DNA from: Buchananella sp. 14KM1171
GTDB taxonomy: Bacteria > Actinomycetota > Actinomycetes > Actinomycetales > Actinomycetaceae
NCBI RefSeq assembly: GCF_041380365.1
Contig: NZ_CP159981.1
Coordinates: forward strand, 2,046,001-2,110,000
Direction of reading: 5' to 3'
Length of the DNA stretch: 64,000 nt
In this document: piece after piece, positions 34,906 through 43,939 of the stretch
Layout: every line of letters starts with the position of its first letter
How positions within the stretch are numbered: position 1 is the stretch's first letter
Program-made: the position numbers and the translations under genes
Notes under the pieces: generated by a model
Told to the model about the DNA's origin: nothing
Databases searched by the model: none
Seen by the model: the letters and a program-made list of their open reading frames with translations, nothing else

Positions 34906-36288
34906 ATGGCATCCAAGCTCGACGCCGTCATCAACCTGGCCAAGCGCCGCGGGTTCGTCTACCCGTGTGGTGAGCTCTACGGCGGCACCCGCTCCGCATG
35001 GGACTACGGCCCGCTGGGCGTGGAGCTGAAGGAGAACATCAAGCGCCAGTGGTGGCAGGCCATGGTGCGTTCGCGCGAGGACGTGGTGGGCCTGGACTCC
35101 TCCGTCATCCTGCCGCGCGAGACCTGGGTTGCCTCCGGACACGTGGCCGCCTTCACCGACCCACTGGTGGAGTCCCTGCACACCCACAAGCGCTACCGCG
35201 CCGACGAGCTCATCGAGGCCTACGCCGCCCGCAAGGGCCTGGACCCTGACACCGTCACCCTGGACATGGTGCCGGACCCGGAGACCGGCCAGCCCGGCTC
35301 CTGGACCGAGCCGCGCGCCTTCTCCGGCCTGCTCAAGACCTTCCTGGGCCCGGTGGACGACGAGGCCGGCCTGCACTACCTGCGCCCCGAAACCGCGCAG
35401 GGCATCTTCGTCAACTTCGCCAACGTCATGACCTCAGCGCGCAAGAAGCCGCCGTTTGGCATCGGCCAGATCGGCAAGTCCTTCCGCAACGAGATCACCC
35501 CCGGCAACTTCATCTTCCGCACCCGCGAGTTCGAGCAGATGGAGCTGGAGTTCTTCGTGGAGCCCGGCACCGACGAAGAGTGGCACCAGTACTGGATCGA
35601 CTACCGCAAGGCCTGGTACGTGGGCCTGGGTATCGCGGAGGAGAACCTGCGCGAGTACGAGCACCCGCAGGAGAAGCTCTCCCACTACTCCAAGCGCACC
35701 GTGGACCTGGAGTTCCGCTTCGGCTTCCAGGGCAGCGAATGGGGCGAGCTGGAGGGCATCGCCAACCGCACCGACTTTGACCTGTCCACCCACGCCAAGC
35801 ACTCCGGCAAGGACCTGTCTTACTTTGACCAGGAGAAGGCCGAGCGCTGGGTGCCGTACGTGATCGAGCCGTCCGCCGGCCTGACCCGCTCCCTCATGGC
35901 TTTCCTGATCGAGGCCTACCACGAGGACGAGGCCCCCAACGCCAAGGGAGGCGTGGACAAGCGCGTTGTGCTGCGCCTGGACCCGCGCCTGGCCCCGGTG
36001 AAGGTTGCCGTGCTGCCGCTGTCCCGCAACGAGAAGCTCTCCCCACTGGCCCGCGAGGTGGCCGCCAAGCTGCGCCAGTTCTGGAACGTGGAGTTCGACG
36101 ACGCCGGCGCGGTGGGCCGCCGCTACCGCCGCCAGGACGAGATCGGTACCCCGTTCTGCGTCACCGTGGACTTCGACTCGCTGGAGGACGGCGCCGTCAC
36201 GGTGCGCGACCGCGACACCATGAAGCAGGAGCGCGTGAACCTGGAGGAGCTGCAGGGCTACCTGGCTGCTCGCCTAGTGGGCTGCTGA
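34906..36288 (+). CDS. glyS: Glycyl-tRNA synthetase (alpha2 type)
   Basis: 460 residues from ATG 34906 (AGGAG five bases upstream). Class II synthetase motifs: the opening [29 protein letters not shown], motif 2 region [24 protein letters not shown], and motif 3 near [14 protein letters not shown], followed by the anticodon-binding domain ([14 protein letters not shown], ending [15 protein letters not shown]). It charges tRNA-Gly and is the single-chain dimer form used by Actinobacteria. Its place after zur and before dus follows the common order. Confidence 0.97.
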   Translation: MASKLDAVINLAKRRGFVYPCGELYGGTRSAWDYGPLGVELKENIKRQWWQAMVRSREDVVGLDSSVILPRETWVASGHVAAFTDPLVESLHTHKRYRADELIEAYAARKGLDPDTVTLDMVPDPETGQPGSWTEPRAFSGLLKTFLGPVDDEAGLHYLRPETAQGIFVNFANVMTSARKKPPFGIGQIGKSFRNEITPGNFIFRTREFEQMELEFFVEPGTDEEWHQYWIDYRKAWYVGLGIAEENLREYEHPQEKLSHYSKRTVDLEFRFGFQGSEWGELEGIANRTDFDLSTHAKHSGKDLSYFDQEKAERWVPYVIEPSAGLTRSLMAFLIEAYHEDEAPNAKGGVDKRVVLRLDPRLAPVKVAVLPLSRNEKLSPLAREVAAKLRQFWNVEFDDAGAVGRRYRRQDEIGTPFCVTVDFDSLEDGAVTVRDRDTMKQERVNLEELQGYLAARLVGC

Positions 36289-36306
36289 TCCATAGCTGAG
36301 GCTTTC

Positions 36307-36351
36307 GGGGTGGGCCGGCGCTGGGGACAGCGCCGGCCCACCCCCGTTTTG
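36307..36351 (+). terminator. glyS terminator
   Basis: A perfect 17-bp stem (36307-36323 with 36328-36344) and a four-base loop, followed by GTTTTG. Classic Rho-independent terminator. Confidence 0.9.
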
Positions 36352-36382
36352 TTTCACATTGGGGCCCGGGCCCTTGCTGTGG

Positions 36383-36397
36383 AACAATCCCGGGGTG
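36383..36397 (+). promoter_or_regulatory. -10 box for a leaderless dus transcript
   Basis: AACAAT (36383-36388) lies exactly six bases before GTG 36395, and no Shine-Dalgarno sequence is present. TTGGGG 18 bases further up (overlapping the terminator tail region) may be the -35. Confidence 0.5.
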
Positions 36398-37618
36398 ACT
36401 TTGCGCATTGGCCCCCTGGAGTTGGGCGTTCCCCTGGTGCTGGCCCCGATGGCCGGCGTCACCAACCTTTCCTTTAGGCGGCTGTGCCGCGAGCAGGCCG
36501 TCGCGGCCGTGCGCGAGGCCCGGCCGCAGGAGGAGCTGCCGGAGCCGCTGAACGGCACCAAGGCTCCGGCCGGCCTGTACGTCACCGAGATGGTGACCTC
36601 CCGTGCCCTGGTGGAGCGCCACCCCGGTTCCCTGCGCATGGTGGCCAGCGACCCCACCGAGTACGTGCGTTCCGTGCAGCTCTACGGCGTGGACCCGGAA
36701 ACTATTGCGCGTGCCGTTTACATGCTGGCCGTGGAGGACCGCGCCGACCACGTGGACCTGAACTTTGGTTGCCCGGTGCCCAAGGTCACCCGTAAGGGAG
36801 GTGGCAGCGCCCTGCCGTGGAAGAAGGACCTTTTTCGGGACATCGTGACGCAGGCCGTGGACGCCGCCCGGCGCGGCTCCAAGGACGGCGGGCGTGCCCA
36901 CGAGGTGCCCGTGACCGTCAAGATGCGCATGGGTATCGACGACGACCACCTCACCTACCGAGACGCCGCCCTCTCCGCCCGCGAGGCCGGCATCGCCGCC
37001 GTTGCCCTGCACGCCCGCACCACCGAGCAGTACTACTCCGGTAACGCCCGCTGGGAGTACATTGCCCGCCTGAAGGAGACCGTGGACATTCCGGTGCTGG
37101 GCAACGGGGACATCTTTGCCGGTGACGACGCCGTGCGCATGATGGAGCAGTCCGGTTGTGACGGCGTGGTGGTGGGGCGTGGCTGCCAGGGCCGCCCCTG
37201 GCTGTTTGCTGACCTGGCCTACGCGTTGCTGGGCAGCGACAAGCGCGTGCGTCCGCACCTGCGGGAGGTCAGCGAGATGATCGTGCGCCACGCGGAGTTG
37301 AGCGTGGGCGAGTTCGCGGACGAGTACAAGGCGCTGCGCGAGATGCGCAAGCATGTGGGCTGGTACCTGAAGGGATTCGCCGTGGGCGGGCCGCAGCGCC
37401 GCGACCTGCAGCTGGTCTCCACCGTGGCCGAGCTGCGCGAGCGCCTGGCCCAGTTGGAGCAGGACCAGGAGTTCCCGCCCGGGGCGGAGGGGCCGCGAGG
37501 CCGCGCCGGCACCGCCAAGGTGCCCCACCTGCCCCACCGTTGGCTGGAATCCCGCGAGCTGGCGACCGGGGACGCCGACATGCTGGCCGACGCGGAGTGC
37601 GACACCTCCGGCGGCTGA
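36395..37618 (+). CDS. dus: tRNA-dihydrouridine synthase (DusB-like)
   Basis: 407 residues from GTG 36395. It reduces uridines in the tRNA D-loop using FMN and NADPH. PLVLAPMAGVTNLSFRRLC is the FMN-barrel opening, DHVDLNFGCPVPKVTRKGGGSAL contains the catalytic Cys of the NxGCP motif, VTVKMRMG and ALHARTTEQYYSG bind FMN/RNA, and IPVLGNGDIF plus GCDGVVVGRGCQGRPW complete the barrel. The tail after ~340 is longer than in E. coli. The frame is open upstream to 36359 but that part overlaps the promoter. Confidence 0.95.
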   Translation: MTLRIGPLELGVPLVLAPMAGVTNLSFRRLCREQAVAAVREARPQEELPEPLNGTKAPAGLYVTEMVTSRALVERHPGSLRMVASDPTEYVRSVQLYGVDPETIARAVYMLAVEDRADHVDLNFGCPVPKVTRKGGGSALPWKKDLFRDIVTQAVDAARRGSKDGGRAHEVPVTVKMRMGIDDDHLTYRDAALSAREAGIAAVALHARTTEQYYSGNARWEYIARLKETVDIPVLGNGDIFAGDDAVRMMEQSGCDGVVVGRGCQGRPWLFADLAYALLGSDKRVRPHLREVSEMIVRHAELSVGEFADEYKALREMRKHVGWYLKGFAVGGPQRRDLQLVSTVAELRERLAQLEQDQEFPPGAEGPRGRAGTAKVPHLPHRWLESRELATGDADMLADAECDTSGG

Positions 37619-37676
37619 TTCTGGCTCTGCCCAGATGAGGGCGCTGGACATCGGGCCGGTTTGACGCGAAGCGGGC

Positions 37677-37802
37677 GGTGCTGCTGAGGCGGTGGGCGGC
37701 GGCGTGCCGCCCCCAAACCCACAAGAGTGCGCTCGGGGTACAAAAGTGTGCCCGGGGGCGTGGCACCGAGCGGTCGGATGTACCCCGTTGCAGCATTTGC
37801 GG
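37677..37802 (+). repeat. Dispersed hairpin repeat, copy B
   Basis: Forward copy aligned over its whole length with copy A (reverse strand) and copy C. CGGGGTACA (37734-37742) pairs with TGTACCCCG (37779-37787). It follows the dus stop directly and is followed by the 20-bp periodic array, so the 357-bp gap before the alpha-glucosidase is almost all repeat. Confidence 0.8.
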
Positions 37803-37826
37803 CCAGGGCGTGGCCGCTCCTCCACT

Positions 37827-37912
37827 CGCCGAAACTTGTCCAACCCCCACGAGACTTGTCCTTAGCGGGGTGGCTAATGACAAGGCCCGGCGCGGTTTGA
37901 CAAGTTTCGGCG
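37827..37912. repeat. 20-bp periodic direct/inverted array 1
   Basis: Core ACTTGTC occurs at 37834 and 37854 (20 bp apart) and inverted as GACAAG at 37879 and 37899 (again 20 bp apart). The outermost copies extend to a 14-bp perfect inverted repeat, CGCCGAAACTTGTC against GACAAGTTTCGGCG. The DNA between cores is not self-complementary, so this is more than one long hairpin. It lies between convergent genes. Confidence 0.85.
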
Positions 37913-37924
37913 GGGGAACTCGGA

Positions 37925-37964
37925 GGGCGGGGTGGGGTGCTTGGAGAAGCACCCCACCCCGCCC
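37925..37964. terminator. Bidirectional terminator between dus and the alpha-glucosidase
   Basis: A 17-bp perfect stem (37925-37941 with 37948-37964) with loop TGGAGA, followed by GGTTTTG on the plus strand. Placed between converging genes. Confidence 0.85.
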
Positions 37965-37975
37965 CTGGTTTTGGG

Positions 37976-39784
37976 TCAGACCCGCTCTGCCCAGACGGTC
38001 GTGTAGGCGGGAACCTGCACCGCCCCCGCCTGCGTGGAGCTGAGCGGGCCGGAGGCGAGCGCCACGCGCCAGCCCTCGGGTAGCGTCACCGGGGCCTCGA
38101 ACGCCGTCAGGACCAGCACGTCCGGGCTCGGCCCGGCGTCCCCGGCTGCCACAGCTGCCGCCGCACTGGCCGCCGCACTGGCCGCCTCGCCAGCTGCCGT
38201 GCCGTTGGCGGGCCTGGAGGCGAAGGCCAGCGCCCCGTCGTCCACCTCCAGCCACTCCAGTCCGCGCGCGCCCATGCCGTGCTGGCGGCGCAGCCGCAGC
38301 GCCGCCCGGTACATCTCCAGCGTGGAGCCGCGCTTGCCGCGCTGCACGTCACGCGCCAACTGGGCATACACCTCCGGCTGGGGCAGCCAAGTGGCCCCGG
38401 TGGGGGAGAAGCCCAGCCCCGGCTCGGCCGCGCGCCACGGCAGCGGCACGCGGCAACCGTCGCGCCCGGTCTCCCCACCCTTGGTGCGGAAAAACGCCGG
38501 ATCCTGGCGCAGCGAATCATCCAGCGTCGTGTGCTCGGGCAGACCCAGCTCCTCGCCCTGGTACAGGTAGGCGCTGCCCGGCAAACCCAGCATCAACAGG
38601 GTGGCGGCGCGCGCCTTTTGCAGACCGGCGGCGGCGTCGGGCTGCGGATCGCGGGCATGCACGCCCGCCGGGTTGGCGCCAAAGTGCGCGCGATCCAGGC
38701 CCAGGCGGGTGGCGTGGCGCACCACGTCGTGGTTAGACAAAACCCACGTGGTAGTGGCCCCCACTGCGGCGTTCTCCGCCAACGACGCCTCGATCGACTG
38801 ACGCAGCGGGCCGGCCGCAAACTCCGTGATCAGGAAGGCAAAGTTGAAGGCCTGCTGCATCTCGTCCTCGCGCACGTACAGCGCCAGGCGGGAAAGCGGC
38901 TCCACCCACGCCTCGGCGACCAAGATCCGCTCGCCCTCAAACTCGTCCAGCACCCGCCGCCAGCGCCGGTAGACGTCGTGCACTCCGTCCTGATCGAACA
39001 TGGGCGAATCGGCGGTGCGGATGCCCTCCAGTCCGGCCGGGTGGGAGGCAGTGCCGGCCGGGGCGTTACCTTCCACCATAGAGACGTGCCCGTCCCAGTC
39101 CGGCAGTCCGGGGCGCTTGACCAGACCGTGCGCCACGTCCACGCGGAAGCCGTCGATGCCGCGCGCCAGCCAGAAACGCAGCACGTCATCAAACTCCGCA
39201 CGCACCTCCTCGTTCTCCCAGTTCAAATCCGGCTGGGAGGAGTCAAACAGGTTCAGGTACCAGGAGCCGTCGCCCTCCCACGGGGAGCCGGGCGCGTCCT
39301 TGCGGTCGCACACGCGCGTCCACGCCTCCCCACCAAAAATAGAGCGCCAGTTGTTCGGCGGTTCCTCGCCGCCCTCGCCCCGGCCGGGACGGAACATGTA
39401 GCGGTCGCGTTCGGGCGAACCGGGCCCGGCCGCCAACGCCTCCTGGAACCACGGGTGGGCGTCGGAGGTGTGGTTGGGCACCAGGTCCACCATCACCCGC
39501 AGGCCGCGCTCGTGGGCCGCCGCGATCATCTCATCGGCATCCGCCAGCGTGCCGAACAGCGGGTCAACGTCCCGGTAGTCGGCAACGTCGTACCCCGCAT
39601 CGTTCTGCGGCGAGGTGTAAAAGGGCGAAAGCCAGATCGCGTCCACGCCCAGCTCCACCAGGCAGTCCAGCTCGGCGATCACGCCGCGCAGGTCGCCAAC
39701 GCCGTCTCCGGAGGCATCGCGGAAGGAGCGGGGATAGATCTGATAGACGACGGCATCGCGCCACCACTTGCTTAACGCAGACAT
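37976..39784 (-). CDS. aglA: GH13 alpha-glucosidase (maltose/oligosaccharide hydrolase)
   Basis: 602 residues from ATG 39784 (AGGAG just upstream). The GH13 barrel opens WWRDAVVYQIYPRSFRDASGDG and includes MVDLVPNHTS, GFRVDVAHG (nucleophile Asp ~211), ILVAEAW (acid/base Glu ~289) and LSNHDVV (third Asp ~349); YLYQGEELGLPE matches oligo-1,6-/alpha-glucosidases. No signal peptide, so it acts on imported maltodextrins in the cytoplasm. An Ala-rich insertion (AASAAASAAAAVAAGDAG) lies in the C-terminal domain. It is encoded beside the LacI regulator on the same strand and divergent from malEFG. Confidence 0.93.
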   Translation of the reverse strand: MSALSKWWRDAVVYQIYPRSFRDASGDGVGDLRGVIAELDCLVELGVDAIWLSPFYTSPQNDAGYDVADYRDVDPLFGTLADADEMIAAAHERGLRVMVDLVPNHTSDAHPWFQEALAAGPGSPERDRYMFRPGRGEGGEEPPNNWRSIFGGEAWTRVCDRKDAPGSPWEGDGSWYLNLFDSSQPDLNWENEEVRAEFDDVLRFWLARGIDGFRVDVAHGLVKRPGLPDWDGHVSMVEGNAPAGTASHPAGLEGIRTADSPMFDQDGVHDVYRRWRRVLDEFEGERILVAEAWVEPLSRLALYVREDEMQQAFNFAFLITEFAAGPLRQSIEASLAENAAVGATTTWVLSNHDVVRHATRLGLDRAHFGANPAGVHARDPQPDAAAGLQKARAATLLMLGLPGSAYLYQGEELGLPEHTTLDDSLRQDPAFFRTKGGETGRDGCRVPLPWRAAEPGLGFSPTGATWLPQPEVYAQLARDVQRGKRGSTLEMYRAALRLRRQHGMGARGLEWLEVDDGALAFASRPANGTAAGEAASAAASAAAAVAAGDAGPSPDVLVLTAFEAPVTLPEGWRVALASGPLSSTQAGAVQVPAYTTVWAERV

Positions 39785-39850
39785 GACTCTCCTGAGGGGG
39801 AGTAGGGACGATTCTTGGCGAGCTCGCACCTGCGAGCACCGGGGAATTTG

Positions 39851-40858
39851 CTAGCGGCGGGCCCTGGTGGTGCCGCGCACGATCAGATCAGGGGCGAACA
39901 GGAACTCGTGCGGCTCCTGCTCCCCGCCGTCGATCTCCTCCCGCAGGCAGTCCACCGCAGCCCGGCACATCGAGGCCACTGGGTGGCGCACCGTAGTAAG
40001 ACCCGGCGTGGTCAGCACGGACAGGGGAGAGCCGTCGTAGCCCACCACGGACACATCCCCCGGCACGGACAGGCCCAGGGAGTCGGCGGCGCGAATCGCA
40101 CCGATCGCCATCAGATCGGAGGCGGCGATAACCGCCGTCGCCCCGGCCGCCCAGGCGCGAGCGGCCGCACTCGAACCGCCCTCCGGGGTGTAGAGGCTGT
40201 GCTCTATGAGCGGCTCCTGCTCCGGAAAGTGCTTAGCCATAGATCGGCGGAACGCCTCCACTTTACGGGCGGAGGGAATGAGCCGCTGCGGGCCCGTCAC
40301 CAACGCGATGCGAGTGTGCCCCATCTGCTCCAGGTGCATGACCGCCAGCTCGATGCCGATCGCGTCATCCGTAACAAATGAGGCCGCGTGCACGCTCGGG
40401 GCAGAACCGTTGATCGTGACAAACGGGATTCCCTGTTCCCGCAGGCGCTTGTAACGAGAATGATCCGCGGTGGTGTCCGCGTGGCGGCCAGAAACGAAGA
40501 CCAGGCCAGAAGCTCGCAGCGATGAAAGCGCTTCAAGGTACTCGTCCTCAGAGACGCCGCCGGCAAACTCGGTGCCCAGCAGTGGGGTCAGGCCGCTGCG
40601 GATCAACGCGGAGGCGATCTCCTGGGCGTAGTTGCCAAAAGCGGGGTTGACCAGCTCCGGCACGATCACGCCAACCACGCCCTGGGCAGCCGTGTAGAGG
40701 GACTCGGGGCGTTCATAGCCAAGTAGGTCAACGGCGGTGAGAACAGCTGTGCGGGTAGCCTCCGCGACGTGGGCGTGCCCGTTGAGCACCCTTGAAACAG
40801 TTGCAGTGCTGACACCGGCCTGTTTTGCAATGTCTGCCAAGCCTATTCGCTTGCTCAT
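39851..40858 (-). CDS. malR: LacI-family regulator of the maltose locus
   Basis: 335 residues from ATG 40858, fixed by AAGGAGG five bases upstream. The HTH reads GLADIAKQAGVSTATVSRVLNGHAHVAEATRTAV, the LacI signature, and the rest is a sugar-binding core (GVIVPELVNPAFG, FVTDDAIGIELAVMHLEQMGHTRIALVTGP, VSVVGYDGSPLS). It is presumably a repressor released by maltose or maltodextrin, acting on the GTTGC/CTTGCAAG sites between it and malE; one site overlaps its own ribosome binding site, suggesting autoregulation. Confidence 0.9.
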   Translation of the reverse strand: MSKRIGLADIAKQAGVSTATVSRVLNGHAHVAEATRTAVLTAVDLLGYERPESLYTAAQGVVGVIVPELVNPAFGNYAQEIASALIRSGLTPLLGTEFAGGVSEDEYLEALSSLRASGLVFVSGRHADTTADHSRYKRLREQGIPFVTINGSAPSVHAASFVTDDAIGIELAVMHLEQMGHTRIALVTGPQRLIPSARKVEAFRRSMAKHFPEQEPLIEHSLYTPEGGSSAAARAWAAGATAVIAASDLMAIGAIRAADSLGLSVPGDVSVVGYDGSPLSVLTTPGLTTVRHPVASMCRAAVDCLREEIDGGEQEPHEFLFAPDLIVRGTTRARR

Positions 40859-40867
40859 CTTTGCCTC

Positions 40868-40940
40868 CTTGCAAGAGCTGTGCACCGCGCCTGCAAGTGT
40901 AACGCAAAAGTTGCTGCAACTCGTTGCGGAAACCGTTGCA
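40868..40940. promoter_or_regulatory. Operator cluster between malR and malE
   Basis: CTTGCAAG (40868-40875) is an 8-bp palindrome over the malR ribosome binding site. Then come CTGCAAG, the palindrome GTTGCTGCAAC (40910-40920), GCAACTCGTTGC (40916-40927) and a further GTTGCAG near 40935. Such CTTGCAG/GTTGCA elements are typical of MalR-type LacI operators in Actinobacteria. They cover the promoter region of both divergent transcripts. Confidence 0.7.
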
Positions 40941-41004
40941 GTGCATTACCGTTCAAGCATTGACCGGGCTCTGGCGTCCGGCAACTGATCAAAGGAGATA
41001 CCAA

Positions 41005-42264
41005 ATGCGACGCAGCATTGCCGCCATCGGCGCTTGCGTTCTGGGTCTGAGCCTTGCTGCCTGCGGCAGCGGCGACGCCAAGAACGACGGCGGAACTGCC
41101 ACTGACAAGCCGTCTGCCGCCCCGAGCGATTCCGCCGAAGGCGGTTCCGCTGAGGGCACCCTGACCATCTGGGCCGACGACACCCGTTTCGACGTTGTCA
41201 AGGAGATCTCCGCCGACTTCACCGCGAAGTTTGGTGTTGACGTCAACGTGGTGCAGAAGTCCGAGTCTGACATGCACGACGAGTTCACCGCCCAGGCCCC
41301 CACCGGTGAGGGCCCGGACCTGATCGTCATGGCTCACGACCGCCTGGGCGGCCTGGTCGCCAACGGCGTGGTCGGCACCATCGACATCACCGGCGTCAAG
41401 GACCAGTTCGCCAAGGCCGCCGTTGACGGCGTGACCTACGACGGCCAGACCTACGGTGTCCCCTACGCGATCGAGAACATCGCGATCGTGCGCAACAACA
41501 AGCTCACCCAGGCCACCCCGGCCACCTTCGACGAGATGATCGAGGCCGGCAAGGCCGCTGGCAAGGAGTACCCCTTCCTGGTCCAGCAGGGCGAGAACTC
41601 CGACCCCTACCACCTCTACCCCTTCCAGACCTCCTTCGGCGCCTCCGTGTTCAAGCAGAACGCTGACGGCTCCTACCTGCCGGAGCTGGCCATGGGCGGC
41701 GAGGCCGGCGCCAAGTTCGCCGAGTGGCTGGCCGCCCAGGGCAAGGCCGGTGTGCTGAACCTGAACATCACTGGTGACATCGCCACCCAGGCGTTCGTGG
41801 ACGGCAAGTCCCCGTTCATCCTGACCGGCCCCTGGAACCTGTCCAAGTTCGCCGAGGCCGGCATGGACATCTCCGTGCTGCCCGTTCCCTCCGCTGGCGG
41901 AATGCCCGCGCAGCCGTTCGTGGGCGTCCAGGGCTTCTTCCCCTCCGCCTACACCAAGAACACCCTGCTGGTGAACCAGTACCTGACTGAGTTCATCGCC
42001 ACCAAGGACGTGCAGGCCAAGCTGTTCGATCTCGGCAAGCGCATCCCGGCACACACCGAGGCCGCCGCTGGCCTGAGCGACCCGGCCCTGGCTGGCTTCG
42101 CCGTTGCCGGTGCCGCCGGTGCCCCCATGCCGGCACTTCCGCAGATGGGTGCTGTTTGGGAGTTCTGGGGCGCAGCAGAGGCCGCCGTCATCAAGGGTGA
42201 CGGCAACCCGGCCGACGCCTGGAAGACCATGGTTGACAACGTCACCGAGGCGATCAGCAAGTGA
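41005..42264 (+). CDS. malE: Maltose/maltodextrin-binding lipoprotein
   Basis: 419 residues from ATG 41005 (AAAGGAG eight bases upstream). Lipoprotein signal ending LSLAAC, then a Gly/Ser/Asp-rich linker and a MalE-type binding fold: GTLTIWADDTRFDVVKEISADFTAKFGV, EGPDLIVMAHDRLGGLVANGVV, YGVPYAIENIAIVRNN, FILTGPWNLSKF, VGVQGFF and the C-terminal AWKTMVDNVTEAI. It captures maltodextrins outside the membrane and delivers them to MalFG. First gene of the malEFG operon. Confidence 0.95.
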   Translation: MRRSIAAIGACVLGLSLAACGSGDAKNDGGTATDKPSAAPSDSAEGGSAEGTLTIWADDTRFDVVKEISADFTAKFGVDVNVVQKSESDMHDEFTAQAPTGEGPDLIVMAHDRLGGLVANGVVGTIDITGVKDQFAKAAVDGVTYDGQTYGVPYAIENIAIVRNNKLTQATPATFDEMIEAGKAAGKEYPFLVQQGENSDPYHLYPFQTSFGASVFKQNADGSYLPELAMGGEAGAKFAEWLAAQGKAGVLNLNITGDIATQAFVDGKSPFILTGPWNLSKFAEAGMDISVLPVPSAGGMPAQPFVGVQGFFPSAYTKNTLLVNQYLTEFIATKDVQAKLFDLGKRIPAHTEAAAGLSDPALAGFAVAGAAGAPMPALPQMGAVWEFWGAAEAAVIKGDGNPADAWKTMVDNVTEAISK

Positions 42265-42270
42265 CGCCAA

Positions 42271-42300
42271 GCGGGGGCGGGGCTCAAGCCCCGCCCCCGC
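42271..42300 (+). terminator. Hairpin between malE and malF
   Basis: GCGGGGGCGGGGC pairs with GCCCCGCCCCCGC around a TCAA loop, with no T run. Such hairpins after binding-protein genes leave more malE than malFG mRNA, matching the higher need for the binding protein. Confidence 0.75.
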
Positions 42301-42343
42301 CCTTATCCTCCCCACAGAAAACTGATTTCCAAGAAGGTGAACA

Positions 42344-43936
42344 ATGGCGTCTGCAACTGGAGACACGTTGCCGGCTAAGAAGCCGCCAACTCGAGCGAAG
42401 CGCGGTGGCTTTCTGCGTCCCGAGAAGATCGGGGTCGGCTTCATCGCAAAGCTAGTCATCATGGCCCTGGTCAACGCCCTGGGTCTGTACGGAATCTTCG
42501 CGGCCTGGGCCGTGGAGTCCTGGGCCATCGTCGGCGTGCTGGCCGCGCTGCTGGTGGTCGTGGACTACGTCTACTTCAGCGGCAAGCGGGTGGCGGCCAA
42601 GTACATGGTGCCCGGCCTGATCTTCCTGCTGCTCTTCCAGGTCTTCGTAATGGCCTACACGGGCTACGTGGCCTTCACTAACTACGGCACCGGCCACAAC
42701 TCCACCAAGGAAGACGCCATCGCCGCCATCTCGATGCAAAACGAGATGCGCTTGGAGGGCGCCGCCTCCGTCCCCTCCAAGGTCATCGAGCGCGACGGCG
42801 TGCTGGGCCTGGCCGTCCTGGAGGACGGCAAGCTCCTGGTGGGCGACTCCGAGCACCCCGCAGAGGTCGTGGCGGAGAACGTCGGCGAGATCCTGGAGGT
42901 CCCCGGCGCCCGCATTCTTCCCGTTAAGGAGCTCAACCAGCGCCAGAAGGAGGTCACCGACATCCGCGTGCGGATCTCAGATGACCCCTCCGCCCCGCGC
43001 TACAAGACCGAGACGGGCTCCCTGGCGTTCCTGGCGGTCTCCCAGAAGCAGTACGACGCCGAGACGGACACGATCATCGACGTGGTTACCGGCACGGTCT
43101 ACAAGGCAAACGACCACGGCTCGTTCGTCAGCGAGGCCGGCGAGGAGCTCAGGCCGGGCTGGCGCGTCGCCGTGGGCTTTGAGAACTTCACCAAGATGCT
43201 GACGGACTCCCGCCTGGCCGGGCCGTTCCTGTCCTCCGTGGTGTGGACCTTCTCCTTCGCCTTCCTGTCCGTGTTCACCACCTTCGCACTCGGCCTGATC
43301 CTGGCGGTCATCTACAACGACCCGCGCGTCAAGGGCCGCGTGATCTACCGGGCCCTGTTCATCCTGCCCTACGCCTTCCCGGCGTTCCTCTCCGCCCTGG
43401 TGTGGCGCGGCATGATGAACCAGGAGTTCGGTTTCATCAACGAGGTGCTGCTGGGCGGGGCCAACGTCCCGTGGCTCACCGACCCGACCCTGGCCAAGGT
43501 CTCCATCCTGCTGGTCAACCTGTGGCTGGGCTTCCCGTACATGTTCCTGGTGGCCACTGGCGCGCTGCAGTCCGTGCCCAGCGACATCTACGAGGCCGCC
43601 CGCATCGACGGTGCCTCCACCTTCCGGATGTTCCGCTCGATCACGATGCCGCTGGTGCTGGTGGCGACCACGCCGCTGCTGATCGCGTCCTTCGCGTTCA
43701 ACTTCAACAACTTCGCACTGATCTACATGCTCACCGAGGGTGGGCCGGCCTACAGCAACCTGCCCTACTCGATCGGTCAGACCGACATCCTCATCTCGAT
43801 GGTCTACGCGATCGCCTTCGGCAACGGAACGATCGACTACGGCCTGGCATCCGCGCTGTCGATCATGATCTTTGTGGTGGTGGGTCTGGTCTCCTGGCTC
43901 AGCTTCCGCGCCACCCGCACACTCGAGGAGGTCTGA
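42344..43936 (+). CDS. malF: Maltose ABC transporter permease MalF
   Basis: 530 residues from ATG 42344. Two to three N-terminal helices precede a large extracytoplasmic segment (~105-285), as in MalF proteins, then six helices with the permease EAA loop YEAARIDGASTFRMFRSITMPL near residue 425. It forms the membrane channel with MalG. No ATPase gene is in the locus, so a shared MsiK-type ATPase elsewhere is likely. Confidence 0.95.
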   Translation: MASATGDTLPAKKPPTRAKRGGFLRPEKIGVGFIAKLVIMALVNALGLYGIFAAWAVESWAIVGVLAALLVVVDYVYFSGKRVAAKYMVPGLIFLLLFQVFVMAYTGYVAFTNYGTGHNSTKEDAIAAISMQNEMRLEGAASVPSKVIERDGVLGLAVLEDGKLLVGDSEHPAEVVAENVGEILEVPGARILPVKELNQRQKEVTDIRVRISDDPSAPRYKTETGSLAFLAVSQKQYDAETDTIIDVVTGTVYKANDHGSFVSEAGEELRPGWRVAVGFENFTKMLTDSRLAGPFLSSVVWTFSFAFLSVFTTFALGLILAVIYNDPRVKGRVIYRALFILPYAFPAFLSALVWRGMMNQEFGFINEVLLGGANVPWLTDPTLAKVSILLVNLWLGFPYMFLVATGALQSVPSDIYEAARIDGASTFRMFRSITMPLVLVATTPLLIASFAFNFNNFALIYMLTEGGPAYSNLPYSIGQTDILISMVYAIAFGNGTIDYGLASALSIMIFVVVGLVSWLSFRATRTLEEV

Positions 43937-43939
43937 GCC

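Noticed and set aside
37678-38043. Small frames across the hairpin repeats giving similar peptides (with CSIC)
   Set aside because: Similarity of the peptides follows from DNA conservation among copies; no starts with binding sites and frames run into unrelated sequence.
40855-42528. Long minus-strand frame over malE
   Set aside because: Shadow of malE; no motif and would run through the malR-malE operators.
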